The position numbers and the translations under genes were made by a program. The notes under the pieces are model-generated. The model ran no database searches. It saw nothing but the letters and a program-made list of their open reading frames with translations, and had not been told where the DNA came from. From Synaphobranchus kaupii (lineage: Eukaryota; Chordata; Actinopteri; Anguilliformes; Synaphobranchidae), in the NCBI GenBank assembly GCA_029718625.1, contig CM056383.1:71696703-71760702 (forward strand): a DNA stretch of 64,000 nucleotides, given 5' to 3'. Shown one piece after another: positions 25,091 to 33,404 of the stretch (its first letter is position 1; every line of letters starts with the position of its first letter).

Positions 25091-25123
<33 letters not shown>

Positions 25124-25833
25124 TACCTGATTTAACCCATTACACTCTGCTAAACTTTTTTAATTCTTGCTTTTAAATAAAAATGGGATGACTGTCTGGC
25201 AAAAACTGAGTCTGACAGCCAGATGGACTTACTCAAATATAGCCATAGATGTTTACTTAACCTGCCTCATGGGTTAAATGGCGTTTTCCCAAATCAACAT
25301 TGCTGTCAAGTAAAAGTTGTCATTTCTAATTGTAAAGGTTGTAATTTGTTTAGATGATTTAAATACAGGCAATATCACTTTGGCTCAGGTCTAGTTAGAG
25401 GTGTTATTTGGCACTTTTAAAAATGTGATAATTTAGAGAAATACACCATGCCTTCTTGAGAGAAAGAAATTAACCCAATTTACATCATTTTTATTCTGAA
25501 AAGCATCATATTTTCCGCCAAACGAAGAAAGTATTTCTTTCAAACGCCCAGGGCCAAGAGGGTTCAGACTGACTGACTTCACATTCTGGACCCCTGCTAT
25601 TATTGTTTATCTTATTTAATTATCCCGTGAGACAGACCATCAGTGGGAGTGTGACTCAGATGAGATGCCATGCCTACTCCCGGGATTCATCAGCCTGGCA
25701 GGTGGCCTCACCTGTGCAGGTCCATTTCAAGGTAAGGGAAGACGAGCTTCTCCTTGATGAGCTCCCAGATCACTCGGGTCATCTCGTCTCCCTGCATCTC
25801 CACCACAGAGCCGGCCTGGATCTTCTTGGACAT
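16103..25833 (-). CDS. idh1: idh1, NADP+-dependent isocitrate dehydrogenase (whole gene, eight coding exons)
   Basis: The enzyme decarboxylates isocitrate to 2-oxoglutarate with NADP+ as a homodimer in cytosol and peroxisomes, supplying NADPH. The coding exons (25712-25833, 20773-21064, 19948-20050, 19138-19315, 17898-18049, 17407-17547, 16871-17033, 16103-16196) total 1245 nt, giving 414 residues, the human length. All junctions are GT-AG and join in frame. Visible family features are MSKKI start, [13 protein letters not shown] (Ser94, Arg100), GGTVFRE (Arg109), IIIGRHA with Arg132 intact, the Lys of [12 protein letters not shown], the metal-binding NYDGDVQSD, and [11 protein letters not shown]. 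One residue is missing relative to human near 160 and one is added at the C-terminus. The protein ends in PKL where human IDH1 has the peroxisomal signal AKL. Introns 2 and 7 carry tandem duplications of their own splice donors. Confidence 0.95.
16351..16876. repeat. 31-bp minisatellite in idh1 intron 7, about 17 copies, each unit containing the exon 7 splice donor
   Basis: Unit gctgttgctaaggacagacg then gactcacttgg (31 bp). The minus strand of actcactt is AAGTGAGT, which at 16865 is the real exon 7 donor. The same octamer recurs every 31 bp exactly from 16431 (14 intronic copies); two more decayed units (acgcactt, acgcacat) lie to the left. The array covers most of the 674-nt intron and overlaps the exon end. 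Confidence 0.96.
16871..17033 (-). CDS. idh1: idh1 coding exon 7
   Basis: 163 nt encoding [20 protein letters not shown] through [16 protein letters not shown] plus AA of codon 384. Donor CCCAA|GTGAGTCC at 16870-16869. Reading on gives AAG TGA, an immediate stop. The donor region is the last unit of the 31-bp array that fills the intron. Confidence 0.95.
17407..17547 (-). CDS. idh1: idh1 coding exon 6
   Basis: 141 nt encoding [16 protein letters not shown], then the NADP-binding loop [11 protein letters not shown], ending at STNPI plus one base. Acceptor cccacgcag|GGTACGG; donor CATCG|GTGAGAC. GT-rich simple repeat follows in the intron (17334-17399). Confidence 0.95.
17898..18049 (-). CDS. 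idh1: idh1 coding exon 5
   Basis: 152 nt. Encodes [20 protein letters not shown] and onwards to DSVAQG. Carries the metal/isocitrate aspartates in [10 protein letters not shown] and NYDGDVQSD. Acceptor aaccttcag|GGAGTACC; donor CCCAGG|GTGAGAG. Confidence 0.95.
18344..18495. mobile_element. 152-bp hAT-type MITE in idh1 intron 4
   Basis: Ends CAGAGGTGGAAA and TTTCCCATCTCTG are inverted repeats, flanked by the perfect 8-bp direct repeat GTGGTCAC at 18336-18343 and 18496-18503, the hAT target-duplication length. The internal phrase tcagaaagtaaaagtcctg recurs at 29983-30001, a fragment of the same family. Confidence 0.85.
19138..19315 (-). CDS. idh1: idh1 coding exon 4
   Basis: 178 nt encoding [19 protein letters not shown] through QEIYE plus two bases. 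Contains the catalytic lysine in [12 protein letters not shown]. Acceptor tttcctcag|GCACG; donor GAGAA|GTAAAC. Without splicing a TAA follows at once. Simple GAGT/GA repeats lie directly downstream (19076-19130). Confidence 0.95.
19676..19850. mobile_element. MITE family A, copy 1 (left end triplicated) in idh1 intron 3
   Basis: Left terminus gcaggattac..ggataactgcactgag is repeated three times at 44-bp spacing (19678, 19722, 19766), followed by the inverted right end ttactcggtgcagttatccagct. Four other copies lie at 29.3-32.1 kb. No coding capacity. Confidence 0.75.
19948..20050 (-). CDS. idh1: idh1 coding exon 3
   Basis: 103 nt starting at Tyr139 ([20 protein letters not shown]). Acceptor cccacag|TACAAAG. 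The donor GAAG|GTGCAC is weak beyond the GT. The loop after TYTP is one residue shorter than in human IDH1. Confidence 0.93.
20351..20384. repeat. (CA)n microsatellite in idh1 intron 2
   Basis: CA run of about 34 bp preceded by (TA)n, 60 bp from the first pseudo-donor copy. Confidence 0.95.
20438..20772. repeat. Triplicated idh1 exon 2 end plus donor within intron 2
   Basis: acctggtctctg with a following gggcttgtc(a/g)gac occurs at 20444 and 20587, matching the true exon end acctggtccccgtgggcgtg at 20771. Each copy is preceded by a related gtaaaa...agaaagag...gag stretch and separated by CA/GA-rich, ttcaggacacaca-type repeats. Spacings are 143 and 184 bp. Both pseudo-copies retain a GT at the donor position (CAG|GTACAT and CAG|GTTCTC). 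Confidence 0.85.
20773..21064 (-). CDS. idh1: idh1 coding exon 2 (carries Arg132 codon)
   Basis: 292 nt, residues 41-138. It holds the substrate-binding Ser94, Arg100 and Arg109 and the Arg132 codon CGA at 20793-20791. Residue 132 is the hotspot altered in human gliomas; it is wild type here. Acceptor ggcag|ctttgacc; donor GACCAG|GTACGCC. The last 30 or so bases and the donor have been copied twice into the next intron. Confidence 0.96.
22879..23066. mobile_element. 188-bp foldback element in idh1 intron 1
   Basis: tgggtcaatcgcag at the left mirrors ctgcaattgaccca at the right. The complementarity continues inward for about 90 bp with mismatches, through gagtttaaacc, tagaccaca, actgc and ctggaa, to a short centre near 22970-22980. 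A nonautonomous palindromic transposon is the likely origin; no clear target duplication was identified. Confidence 0.75.
25087..25123. repeat. (AAT)n microsatellite
   Basis: About 12 AAT repeats inside idh1 intron 1. Confidence 0.95.
25712..25833 (-). CDS. idh1: idh1 coding exon 1
   Basis: Encodes residues 1-40 plus two bases of codon 41. It begins [20 protein letters not shown] and ends at CACAG|GTGAGG (donor 25711-25710). The 3' splice site lies 8 nt upstream of the ATG (ctctcttag|gcgcggag, exon start 25841), so the remaining 5' UTR comes from an upstream noncoding exon. The start is fixed by family alignment; the upstream in-frame Met in the intron is not used. Confidence 0.95.
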
Positions 25834-26642
25834 CTCCGCGCCTAAGAGAGACACGTCGGTTGTGACGTTTAGGGAGGGGGAGGGTGCCCGTTTGTCTTCG
25901 CATCCTGTAACCTTACCTAACTCGCCTTCAAATGCCGTAAGGCAAGACAGCAAGACTAGCCAGTCGAGCGATTTTTCTCAAAATAATCCACTCAGCAATT
26001 TTTCCTGTCTCCATTCGGTCACTCAATAGTCTACTTCAATGTAGGCCTACCGGCAATCACGCGTTTTTTCAAAAGTTACTGCAAGACTACAGACTGTTCC
26101 ACATTGTCACTGTTGCTACTTTTGATGAATTTTATCATTATTCAAGTAACAATGACGGGACGTCAACGGGAACATTATCCATGTAACAATGCCGTTGCAA
26201 ACAGGTCGACTAAAGTTGCATACCACAAAACAACTGTCGCGGTCATCTTGCCATCCTATGTTGAAGAGTGGACAATATAAGGAGAAAGTTCCACTTTGAT
26301 TACAAGTCTGCTACATAAATCGATGAAGGAAAATATTAAACACCACTATGTAATATCAAAAACCACTGTTGAAAACTGTATGAAACAATAAGATAGGCTA
26401 CATTTGACTACAATTCTCGGGCGTTATTGGCTACAGGCTACTCGCATAAAAGAACTAAAACTTCCAAATTTATCAACATTTCTTCGCAGTATATCAAAAA
26501 CTAGTCTTGCCATAAGTGTCACACTAGGAAACAATGATTGCCATTAGAAAAAACGGCTTTCCGATACAACATTAAAAAAATAACCTAGGGTTAGTATGCC
26601 GTAAGGCAGTTACAATTAAAATGAAAATCCATCGTAACTCAC

Positions 26643-26860
26643 GCCTACAGTACCTCAGTTATAGCTTTGCGTAATCGCTGGAATTTAACGTTCGTGGAGC
26701 GGATTATTGAGAAGAGCTACTTGTTCACTTCTGGGCGGATCTTCTAAGCTCCTTTGCCTGTTTTCTAAGCAGCGCATTTAAACGGAAGGAGGCGTAGTAG
26801 GCGTACCTCTCCCTCGAGTAATGATCCATTCGCTTCGCCGAGACAGTCCCGCAGCCAATC
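26643..26860 (-). promoter_or_regulatory. idh1: Candidate idh1 noncoding first exon and promoter
   Basis: On the minus strand ...TGTAGGC|GTGAGTTACG gives a strong donor (GT at 26642-26641), about 800 nt upstream of the coding exon 1 acceptor. That fits the known arrangement of a separate 5' UTR exon in vertebrate IDH1. A CCAAT box (plus strand gcagccaatcagg, about 26850-26862) lies upstream in a CpG-containing stretch. The start site and exon limit are inferred, not seen. Confidence 0.4.
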
Positions 26861-27612
26861 AGGAAAAACCAGGAAACTCGTACAACCAATACAGGGAACC
26901 CACCTCTATCGCCACAAATACAGGAAGGTCTAATAGGGCGGAGATTGTGTGGAACCGAATGAAGTCCAGCTACACTTGTAAAGCCCCATGCTGCTGTGTA
27001 GTTAGCAACGATGCCGTGCACTTAATTTATATGTTGTTCCAGACCCCTGATGAGATGAGCGACCCATTGCTTATTCTTGGTGGTAGCTATCTTGCATAGC
27101 ATGCAGACCTATTTATGACCAAGTGTGCTAGAGTTAGGGAAACATAGTTTGCCAGGTCGTTAATTTAGGCCTATAGGTACAAATGATTAATTATGTAATT
27201 CGTAGCGCGTAAATAGCTTGCAAAAGTAGGCTATTGACTGACCTCCAAAGCGCAGGCGGTGAGCTCTGTTGAGCATTTCCGTTTAGGTAGTAGGGGCAGT
27301 AAGCTTTTCAACTCTGCCTCCTTAAAATGTGTCTAGTCATCGGCGAGGGAACCGTTTAGAAGTAACGTCCCGTTTCAACAAATACAAATCAACAAGTTGT
27401 TTCTAAATATATCAACTGTTTCTAGGTAACTATTCGCAGGTTCGCTCGTGACTGCAACGTCCTCAGTCTATTAACGGGAGAAAAGACAGCCGAGTAGCGC
27501 CTCTTCTCCTGCCCGCACTCTGCAGTTTTAACTATAGGCTGTCTTTCATTCCCCACCGTATGAGCTCCGCAGTCATTACCTCACTAGACGAGGAGTGCGC
27601 TTTTGCTCAACT
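26861..27612. other. idh1/KCNH divergent intergenic region, left part
   Basis: Unique sequence with scattered CpG. The minus-strand frame 26725-27021 and the plus-strand frame 26821-27099 overlap the presumed idh1 promoter and show no known domain. Nothing else recognised. Confidence 0.4.
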
Positions 27613-27626
27613 AGCAGACTGCAAGA

Positions 27627-28217
27627 GGGGGACAATTGGATATTCCAAATAAGCGTGGGAATTGTCTGGGACACGGGCATCCCCGCGTTGGGCGCCAAAT
27701 TATTAAAGAAAAGAAAGAAAAAAACTGCTGGGTGGCACATTGTGGTGCATGGATGAACCCATGGGTGGTCTGGGTGCGAATCCGGTTCGTGCCAGTACCG
27801 ACTGTGGCCGGTAGACCCGTGGGGTGCGACTTGCATTGCCCAGAGTATGGGTGGGATCAGTCGGTCCATGTTCATCAGGCAACCCCGCTGGGAATGGACA
27901 AGCATATGGCCTGCATGCAGCTGCATAGGGTGGTCTTCTTTTGATTCCGCTCTGTGCAAATTTGACTATGGTGCGTAGGGAGAAATAGGTGGCTGAGCCA
28001 CGTGTTTAGAAGGAAAGCCCTGCCTTTGCACTGAGGTAAGATACCTGTGCGTCCTGTGCAGTGCGTTTGCACTGAGGTAAGACACCCGTGTGTCCCGTCC
28101 AGTGGGGTTTGCTCCATGAAAACGGTTGGGGGACAATTGAGAATTCCAAATTAGGGTGGGAATTAGACGTAGACAGCCCCGCGTTGGGCGCCAAATTATA
28201 TATATATTTTTAAAACG
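27627..28217. mobile_element. Composite retroelement-like insertion with two tRNA-Lys primer-binding-like sites
   Basis: Two direct copies of an approximately 75-bp module (27627-27702 and 28127-28200) share gggggacaattg, ga(a/t)attcc or gatattcc, and end in ccccgcgttgggcgcca (27681-27697; 28177-28193). The complement of that 17-mer is what a retroelement primed by tRNA-Lys(CTT) would carry as a primer-binding site; equally it equals the tRNA 3' end with CCA. The whole is flanked by the 13-bp direct repeat agcagactgcaag (27614-27626, 28219-28231). No gag, pol or env reading frame is present. Confidence 0.6.
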
Positions 28218-28648
28218 AGCAGACTGCAAGCATCCGATCGACCTGATGATCATCCAGGTATCGGAGAGTCGACTAATCGCCCGCTGTCCACCATTTCCTT
28301 AAGTTCGGGCTCCCCATAACATGCTAGAACACCTTCGCCCAATTAATTTATTATTATCCTAGATAATGCCCGATTAAGAGGATCCATTTTCAATGATGCA
28401 TTTTCATTTAACAACATATTTAGGATGTCGTGTGAAAATAATTGCTGCACTGACATTATTAGTTTCCTTTTCAATTAACTTATCAAAATGAGTAGCCAGC
28501 CACTTAAATGAATAAATGATCTTCCAAAGAAATAAAATCGGAATATTTAGTTTTCTCGTGAACCCTCATGAATAATTCAGTTCACAAAGGCACTCAGTGG
28601 AACAAGACCCACTTTGTCGCCACATATGGCAAGTCGGTGCTGCCAGAA

Positions 28649-28976
28649 GCAGAGTATATGTGTGCTGGAGAGTTTAATACCGGGCAGAAGCAGAGTATAT
28701 GTGTGCTGGAGAGTTTAATACCGGGCAGAAGCAGAGTATATGTGTGCTGGAGAGTTTAATACCGGGCAGAAGCAGAGTATATGTGTGCTGGAGAGTTTAA
28801 TACCGGGCAGAAGCAGAGTATATGTGTGCTGGAGAGTTTAATACCGGGCAGAAGCAGAGTATATGTGTGCTGGAGAGTTTAATACCGGGCAGAAGCAGAG
28901 TATATGTGTGCTGGAGAGTTTAATACCGGGCAGAAGCAGAGTATATGTGTGCTGGAGAGTTTAATACCGGGATGTT
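28649..28976. repeat. 41-bp minisatellite, 8 copies
   Basis: Unit begins gcagagtatatgtgtgctgg, continues to accgggcagaa, period exactly 41 (28649, 28690, 28731...). Copies are virtually identical, so this is recent. There are no unique spacers, so it is not CRISPR-like. Confidence 0.97.
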
Positions 28977-29291
28977 CTATGGTCCTTGTAAACCTTGTCT
29001 GTGTAACGTTGTGTTTGAGTTTATTTATCTCACGGCTCTGTGTACGAAATTCTCCCCAGTCCCATCCCACTCAAAGCTCTGTGTTCCTCAAGTAGGACAT
29101 CTTTTTAAAAGTCGTGACAGTTGGGTATGATTGCAGTCATGCCTTATTTACTGTGTCTGATGGGTACTCATCATCTTAAGGTCTTAAGCTCCTTGCTTAC
29201 ATCATTGAGTTTACCTTGTGGTTTCTTAACAGAAATGACTGCATCTCATATTAGGTTTTTATGGTCGACCACTCATGGGATGGTAATTGCC

Positions 29292-29431
29292 TGCTGGATA
29301 ACTGCACTGAGTAAAGCTCAGAATAATCCCAAATCTGGAACACGGACTGAAGTAAAAAGATCTGTTCCGGGTTTTACTCAGTGCAGTTATCCAGCTAACT
29401 CAGTAATCCTGCTTTGTGAGATACCCCCGAT
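29292..29431. mobile_element. MITE family A, copy 2
   Basis: ctggataactgcactgagta at the left, ttccgggttttactcagtgc and tccagctaactcagtaatcc at the right, ending gctttgtgagatacccc. The outer part of the left end is missing. Confidence 0.8.
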
Positions 29432-29807
29432 CTCTCATCTGAGACTGCATGTGTGTCTTGTCCCTTGTAAGGTTTCTTGCCCTCCCCTTGAGTGAGAGTA
29501 CATATATCTTTTACCATTAGGCACCATGGGGAAGGTTTCTACAGCATGCACACAGCTGGCTCACGAGCTTACCCACATCTTCAGATTTTTTTTTCTTCTT
29601 CTCTTGAATGCACTTAGCCATCTGCAGCCACATCCTAAGCAATGGGTAAACAAATGCTCGTTACAGAGAGGGCACTAGGGCTTATATGTGTACTTATCTT
29701 TTTGGGTTGTTAAATTGGCAAAGTGCTTGAGGCTCCGGCTTGCTCCACCCCACATTTTCAAACTCTCTGTACTGTTCCGTAACAAATGCAGAGCTGGAAA
29801 GCCCAGG

Positions 29808-29974
29808 GGGGTTACTACGAAGCAGGATTACTTAGATTATCTGGATAACTGCACTGAGTAAAACCCGGAACCATTCCAAAACTGGAACATGGACTGAAGT
29901 AAAAAGAGCTGTTCCGGGTTTTATTCAGTGCAGTCATCCAGCTAAATTAAGTAATCCTGCTTCGTAGTATACCC
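29808..29974. mobile_element. MITE family A, copy 3 (most complete)
   Basis: Terminal inverted repeats of about 65 bp: ggggttactacgaagcagga ... and its complement ending cttcgtagtataccccg. They flank an approximately 35-bp core with ctggaacatggactgaagta. The best copy for defining the family. Confidence 0.85.
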
Positions 29975-30535
29975 CGTAGGGGTCAGAAAGTAAAAGTCCT
30001 GGGGTGCGTCCCAATACTCGAAAAATGCACCCTCCTTTCCTCCACTACCACCTCCTCTCCTCCATGCCCTGGAAACTGATCTTTGTGTCCTAATCTAATG
30101 TGTCTGATTTAATATTAATTACATATTAATGGTTAAATATTAATTAATGTCTCAACGCGAACCGCAATGTCAGGTACATTGTATACTGTACATGCAACTA
30201 CTTGTTGAACCATTATACTGTGATCTAATCTATGAGTGAACCGGTGTCGGTGTATACAGCCAAACAGCTCGTTTAGCTGGGGTAATTGATGGAAACAAAA
30301 ACAGGAGGTGGCTTACGCGGGTAAATAATCCCTCTAAACATGAAATGCGCCTACTTAAGAAACAGCTTGTTAGAATTGCGGGAGTACAATTGTGGTTGGA
30401 ACGAAAATCAGCATACACAGGGGTCCCCAAGGGATGAGGTTGAGAACCGCTGCTATAAGCAGCCGAGAGGACTACAAAATGAAGATAATTGACTCTTGCA
30501 AAGCAGGGGAAGACTAGAAGATATTCCACTGTCAG

Positions 30536-31110
30536 ATTGAGACATTAAGAAATGGAAGTTAAGGGGAACTGGTGAAGTCTAGGCTACATCTGGAAGACTC
30601 TGATAGAACTGCTCATTGGCTGCTCATTGGCTACCCAAAGGAAAGCCCATATATCACTCCAAAGGACCTGCAGAAAGTTAGCTAGCACCAGAGGAGGCAC
30701 CAGTCCACTGTGCAGCATTGCTTACAAGGATCTGCATGGAAGAGTTATCAGAAGGAAACCTTTCCTGCTGTGGATTGATGAAGCCGACATGGAACTCCTT
30801 AGCCACAACCACCAAGGACACGTTTGGAGGAAAACAGAAGAAAAGAACACTTTGCCGGCCGTTAAACACGGGCGGGGATCGATCATGCCTTGGGGGGGGG
30901 GGGTGGTGGCAACCAGTGGCACCGGAAAATAATGTGCGGATTGAAGGAAGAATGGACTCGACTAAATGTCAACAAATCTTAGAAGCTAGAAAGAAAGCTT
31001 GATAACGGGCTATAAGAATTGGATGCTGTCATTTCTGTCAAAGGGGGTGTTCCTAATCAAGGGAATCTGCCTTGGGTGGCAAAACTTTTGCCACATTTAA
31101 AGTAATTTTT
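30536..31110 (+). pseudogene. Tc1/mariner-type transposase remnant
   Basis: Broken frames translate to pieces characteristic of fish Tc1 transposases: a TPKDLQKVS-like stretch, HGRVIRRKP (shifted), WIDEADMELL matching the DE-containing W-x-DE-x-x-x-E/L block, and NTLPAVKHGRGSIMPWG. Frameshifts, a stop and a poly-G expansion at 30890-30904 make it a dead copy. Terminal repeats were not located. Confidence 0.8.
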
Positions 31111-31683
31111 TTTTTCAATCTGTTAAATTCAGCAAAAACCAGTTGTGCTTGCTGGCTCATTTTTACTTGCAGCATTCCTTGGCTCCCGTATTTGTTTCAG
31201 GTGTGTCGTTAAAGTTGTCTTGTCAATATTTATTCTGTTGCAGGTGGGCAGGCAGAGTTTTTTGTTTTTTTTAAACCTTTTTAGGTATAGGCTCCGGTCA
31301 GAGTAGGGAAGCGGTTCCTGGAAGACTCACTCCTTTCTCTCGGTAGAGTAAGTCTGTACTGTGGTTTTAGGTTAGGCTACCTTAGCTCTAGACTACCTAC
31401 TGTTCTGTCCGTCCTGGCAAGCTACCTGTGGTAATGTATTGTCTTTCTCTTGTGTAATAAACTATATAATTTTGTTATGACTCATTCTGGTTAGTGACTT
31501 GTGTGTTCACCAGGTTATAACGCTGGCGAACTTTGGGACGTAACAATATTCAAGAGTCTCATGCAATGACAACATGTTTTACAATTTGTAACTAATGCAA
31601 AATTGTCTTTTTTTTCTCTCCTTACAAATGTATCAAGAGTAGAATTACATTCAGAGGAACTAACCCAGGGGTCGGCAGATGTT

Positions 31684-31793
31684 ACAAGTTTTACTCGGTG
31701 CAGTTATCCAGCTAACTCAGTAATCCTGCTTTGGGTTTTACTCGGTGCAGTTATGCAGCTAACTCAGAAATCCTGCTTCGTAGTACACCCCGC
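31684..31793. mobile_element. MITE family A, copy 4 (duplicated right end only)
   Basis: Two tandem right termini (ttttactcggtgcagttat ... aatcctgctt) at 31688-31733 and 31736-31790, ending cgtagtacaccccgc. No left half. Confidence 0.75.
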
Positions 31794-31892
31794 TGCTTTG
31801 TGGAATAGTCTACCCCCTGGTCCTGAAGCCACAAGCGCTCCAAGTTTTTGTTTTCACCTTTAAAATTAGCACCCAATTCAGACGAAAGTAAC

Positions 31893-32066
31893 CATGGGGG
31901 TATACTACAAAGCAGTCTTACTGAGTTGGCTGGACAACTGCACTGAGTAAAACCCAGAATGGCTATTTTCACTTCAGTCCATGTTCCAATTTTGTGAGGG
32001 TTCCGGGTTTTACTCGGTGCAGTTATCCAGCTAACCCAGTAACCCTGCTTTGTAGTGTACCCCCTG
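31893..32066. mobile_element. MITE family A, copy 5
   Basis: Full-length copy from gggggtatactacaaagcag to gctttgtagtgtacccccct, with the inverted ends around a cttcagtccatgttcc core that is reversed in orientation relative to copy 3. Confidence 0.82.
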
Positions 32067-32434
32067 GTGAAGTTGTTTTAATGGTGTCTCAAACTGCTCT
32101 AATTGATTAAGTGCAGTGTAAAAACGAAAACCAGCAGAGCCTGCGGATCTCCAGGACCAGGGTTGCAGACCCTGGCGGTAATCCCTACCACAGTGGTTCT
32201 CCAGTTCAGTCCTGGGGGATGGCTGTACATGCTGGTTTTCGTTCCAACCACAATGGCAGTCCCAGAATTTTAACAAGCTCTTCATTTTGATTAATTACAT
32301 TCAGGTTTTGAGGGATTATTTTCCCTCTTAAACCACATTGTCAGCAATAGCTACGCATGCCATGAATAAAAGTCCCATATTCACATTGTGCTGTATTGCA
32401 AAACGATTACATATTACAATTTTTTTTCATTTAA

Positions 32435-33400
32435 AGGTATACTATGTAGTTTCGGAACACTAGATGGCGATATAGAGCACGTAGGAGAAAAAGGCTCCCC
32501 GAAAATTGCTTATCACGTGTTCTTCTCAGACACGCAGGACGACGCAGGAGCATTGTGGTGACGTTTCACACATATTTTCCCTGACCGGGCGGACCTGACA
32601 GCCTCTTCAGTATACACAGCCAAGATGCCGACCAGAGGAAGCGATGCAGGAGGAGAAAAAAGAAAGCCAGGCCGAGACGTGGAATGGAGAAAATTAATAG
32701 GGAAAAAAACTACGTAAAATAAATATAGGTGAAGAGGCTTTTCCCAGGTGGCGAAAGTTGAAGTCGGAGAGGGGATTCCGTACAGACGCAGAGATGGCAT
32801 TATTTCTACTGGACTGGTAAGTCACGTTTGCTGGCTCACAACAACTTAGGTAGACATTAGCCTACTGTAACGTTAGCTGATGTTTTAGCATTGGCAGTAA
32901 CTACAGTTTGCTTCACATTTTTTTCTAAGCAGAGGGTTTTATCTTTTTTATTGTTTTTGTGGTCTGTTTTTAAAAAAAACTAATTGTTAGCTATGGACGA
33001 GAGGGCCAGGTCACTGCTCTATGCCGCCGTTCATGACGTCTACACAATTTTAGCTGTATCTGGCTTTAAAAATGGCGGCGGGATGTCAACAGTGTAGCAT
33101 TCAAAACATTAACAAAAATACACTTTGCGAAAGACTTATGAGGTAGGAAATACATTCAACATGTTTATTAGACCACAAGGACACATACAATGCTTTTTGG
33201 GGAGAAAATTTGAATGTAAACAAAGAACGAGTTACAATTAAGCAGAGTGATACAAGATACTTCTCCTGCTTGTGGAAGCATTGGAATTGGTGTCTTTATG
33301 TATTTTAATCTATGTTGTCCTTGTATTGTATTATATTTATGCATGTTTTTTATATGGACTATGAGTCTGAAATAAAGTTATCATATCATATCATATACCT
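32435..33400. mobile_element. 966-bp nonautonomous DNA element flanked by TTAA
   Basis: Short inverted ends AGGTATA and TATACCT lie directly inside TTAA at 32431-32434 and 33401-33404, consistent with a transposon using TTAA targets (piggyBac or Kolobok type). The right end has a (TATCA)n-like run. No transposase; the largest frame (32513-32800 minus) has no known domain. Confidence 0.55.
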
Positions 33401-33404
33401 TTAA

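Larger units (their letters stand above)
21065..25711. other. idh1: idh1 intron 1 (4.65 kb), noncoding
   Basis: Bounded by the exon 1 donor and exon 2 acceptor. Contains a foldback element (22879-23066), a poly-C run (22749-22772), an imperfect 26-bp-arm hairpin of ccttgca/tgcaagg type near 24207-24280, three tandem 26-bp units at 24910-24990 (tgtagtcatgttttcaccag) and an (AAT)n at 25087-25123. Frames of 60-100 codons here have no recognisable domain. Confidence 0.7.

Noticed and set aside
26725..27021. 98-codon minus-strand ORF upstream of idh1
   Set aside because: Overlaps the likely promoter with a CCAAT box; no similarity recognised and not in frame with idh1.
27576..27959. 127-codon minus ORF in the tRNA-Lys-module element as a possible gag
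   Set aside because: No zinc knuckle, no capsid-like pattern, and it spans the module boundary; treated as chance.
28649..28976. CRISPR-like array of regularly spaced repeats
   Set aside because: The 41-bp units are contiguous and identical with no unique spacers, and the genome is a vertebrate's.
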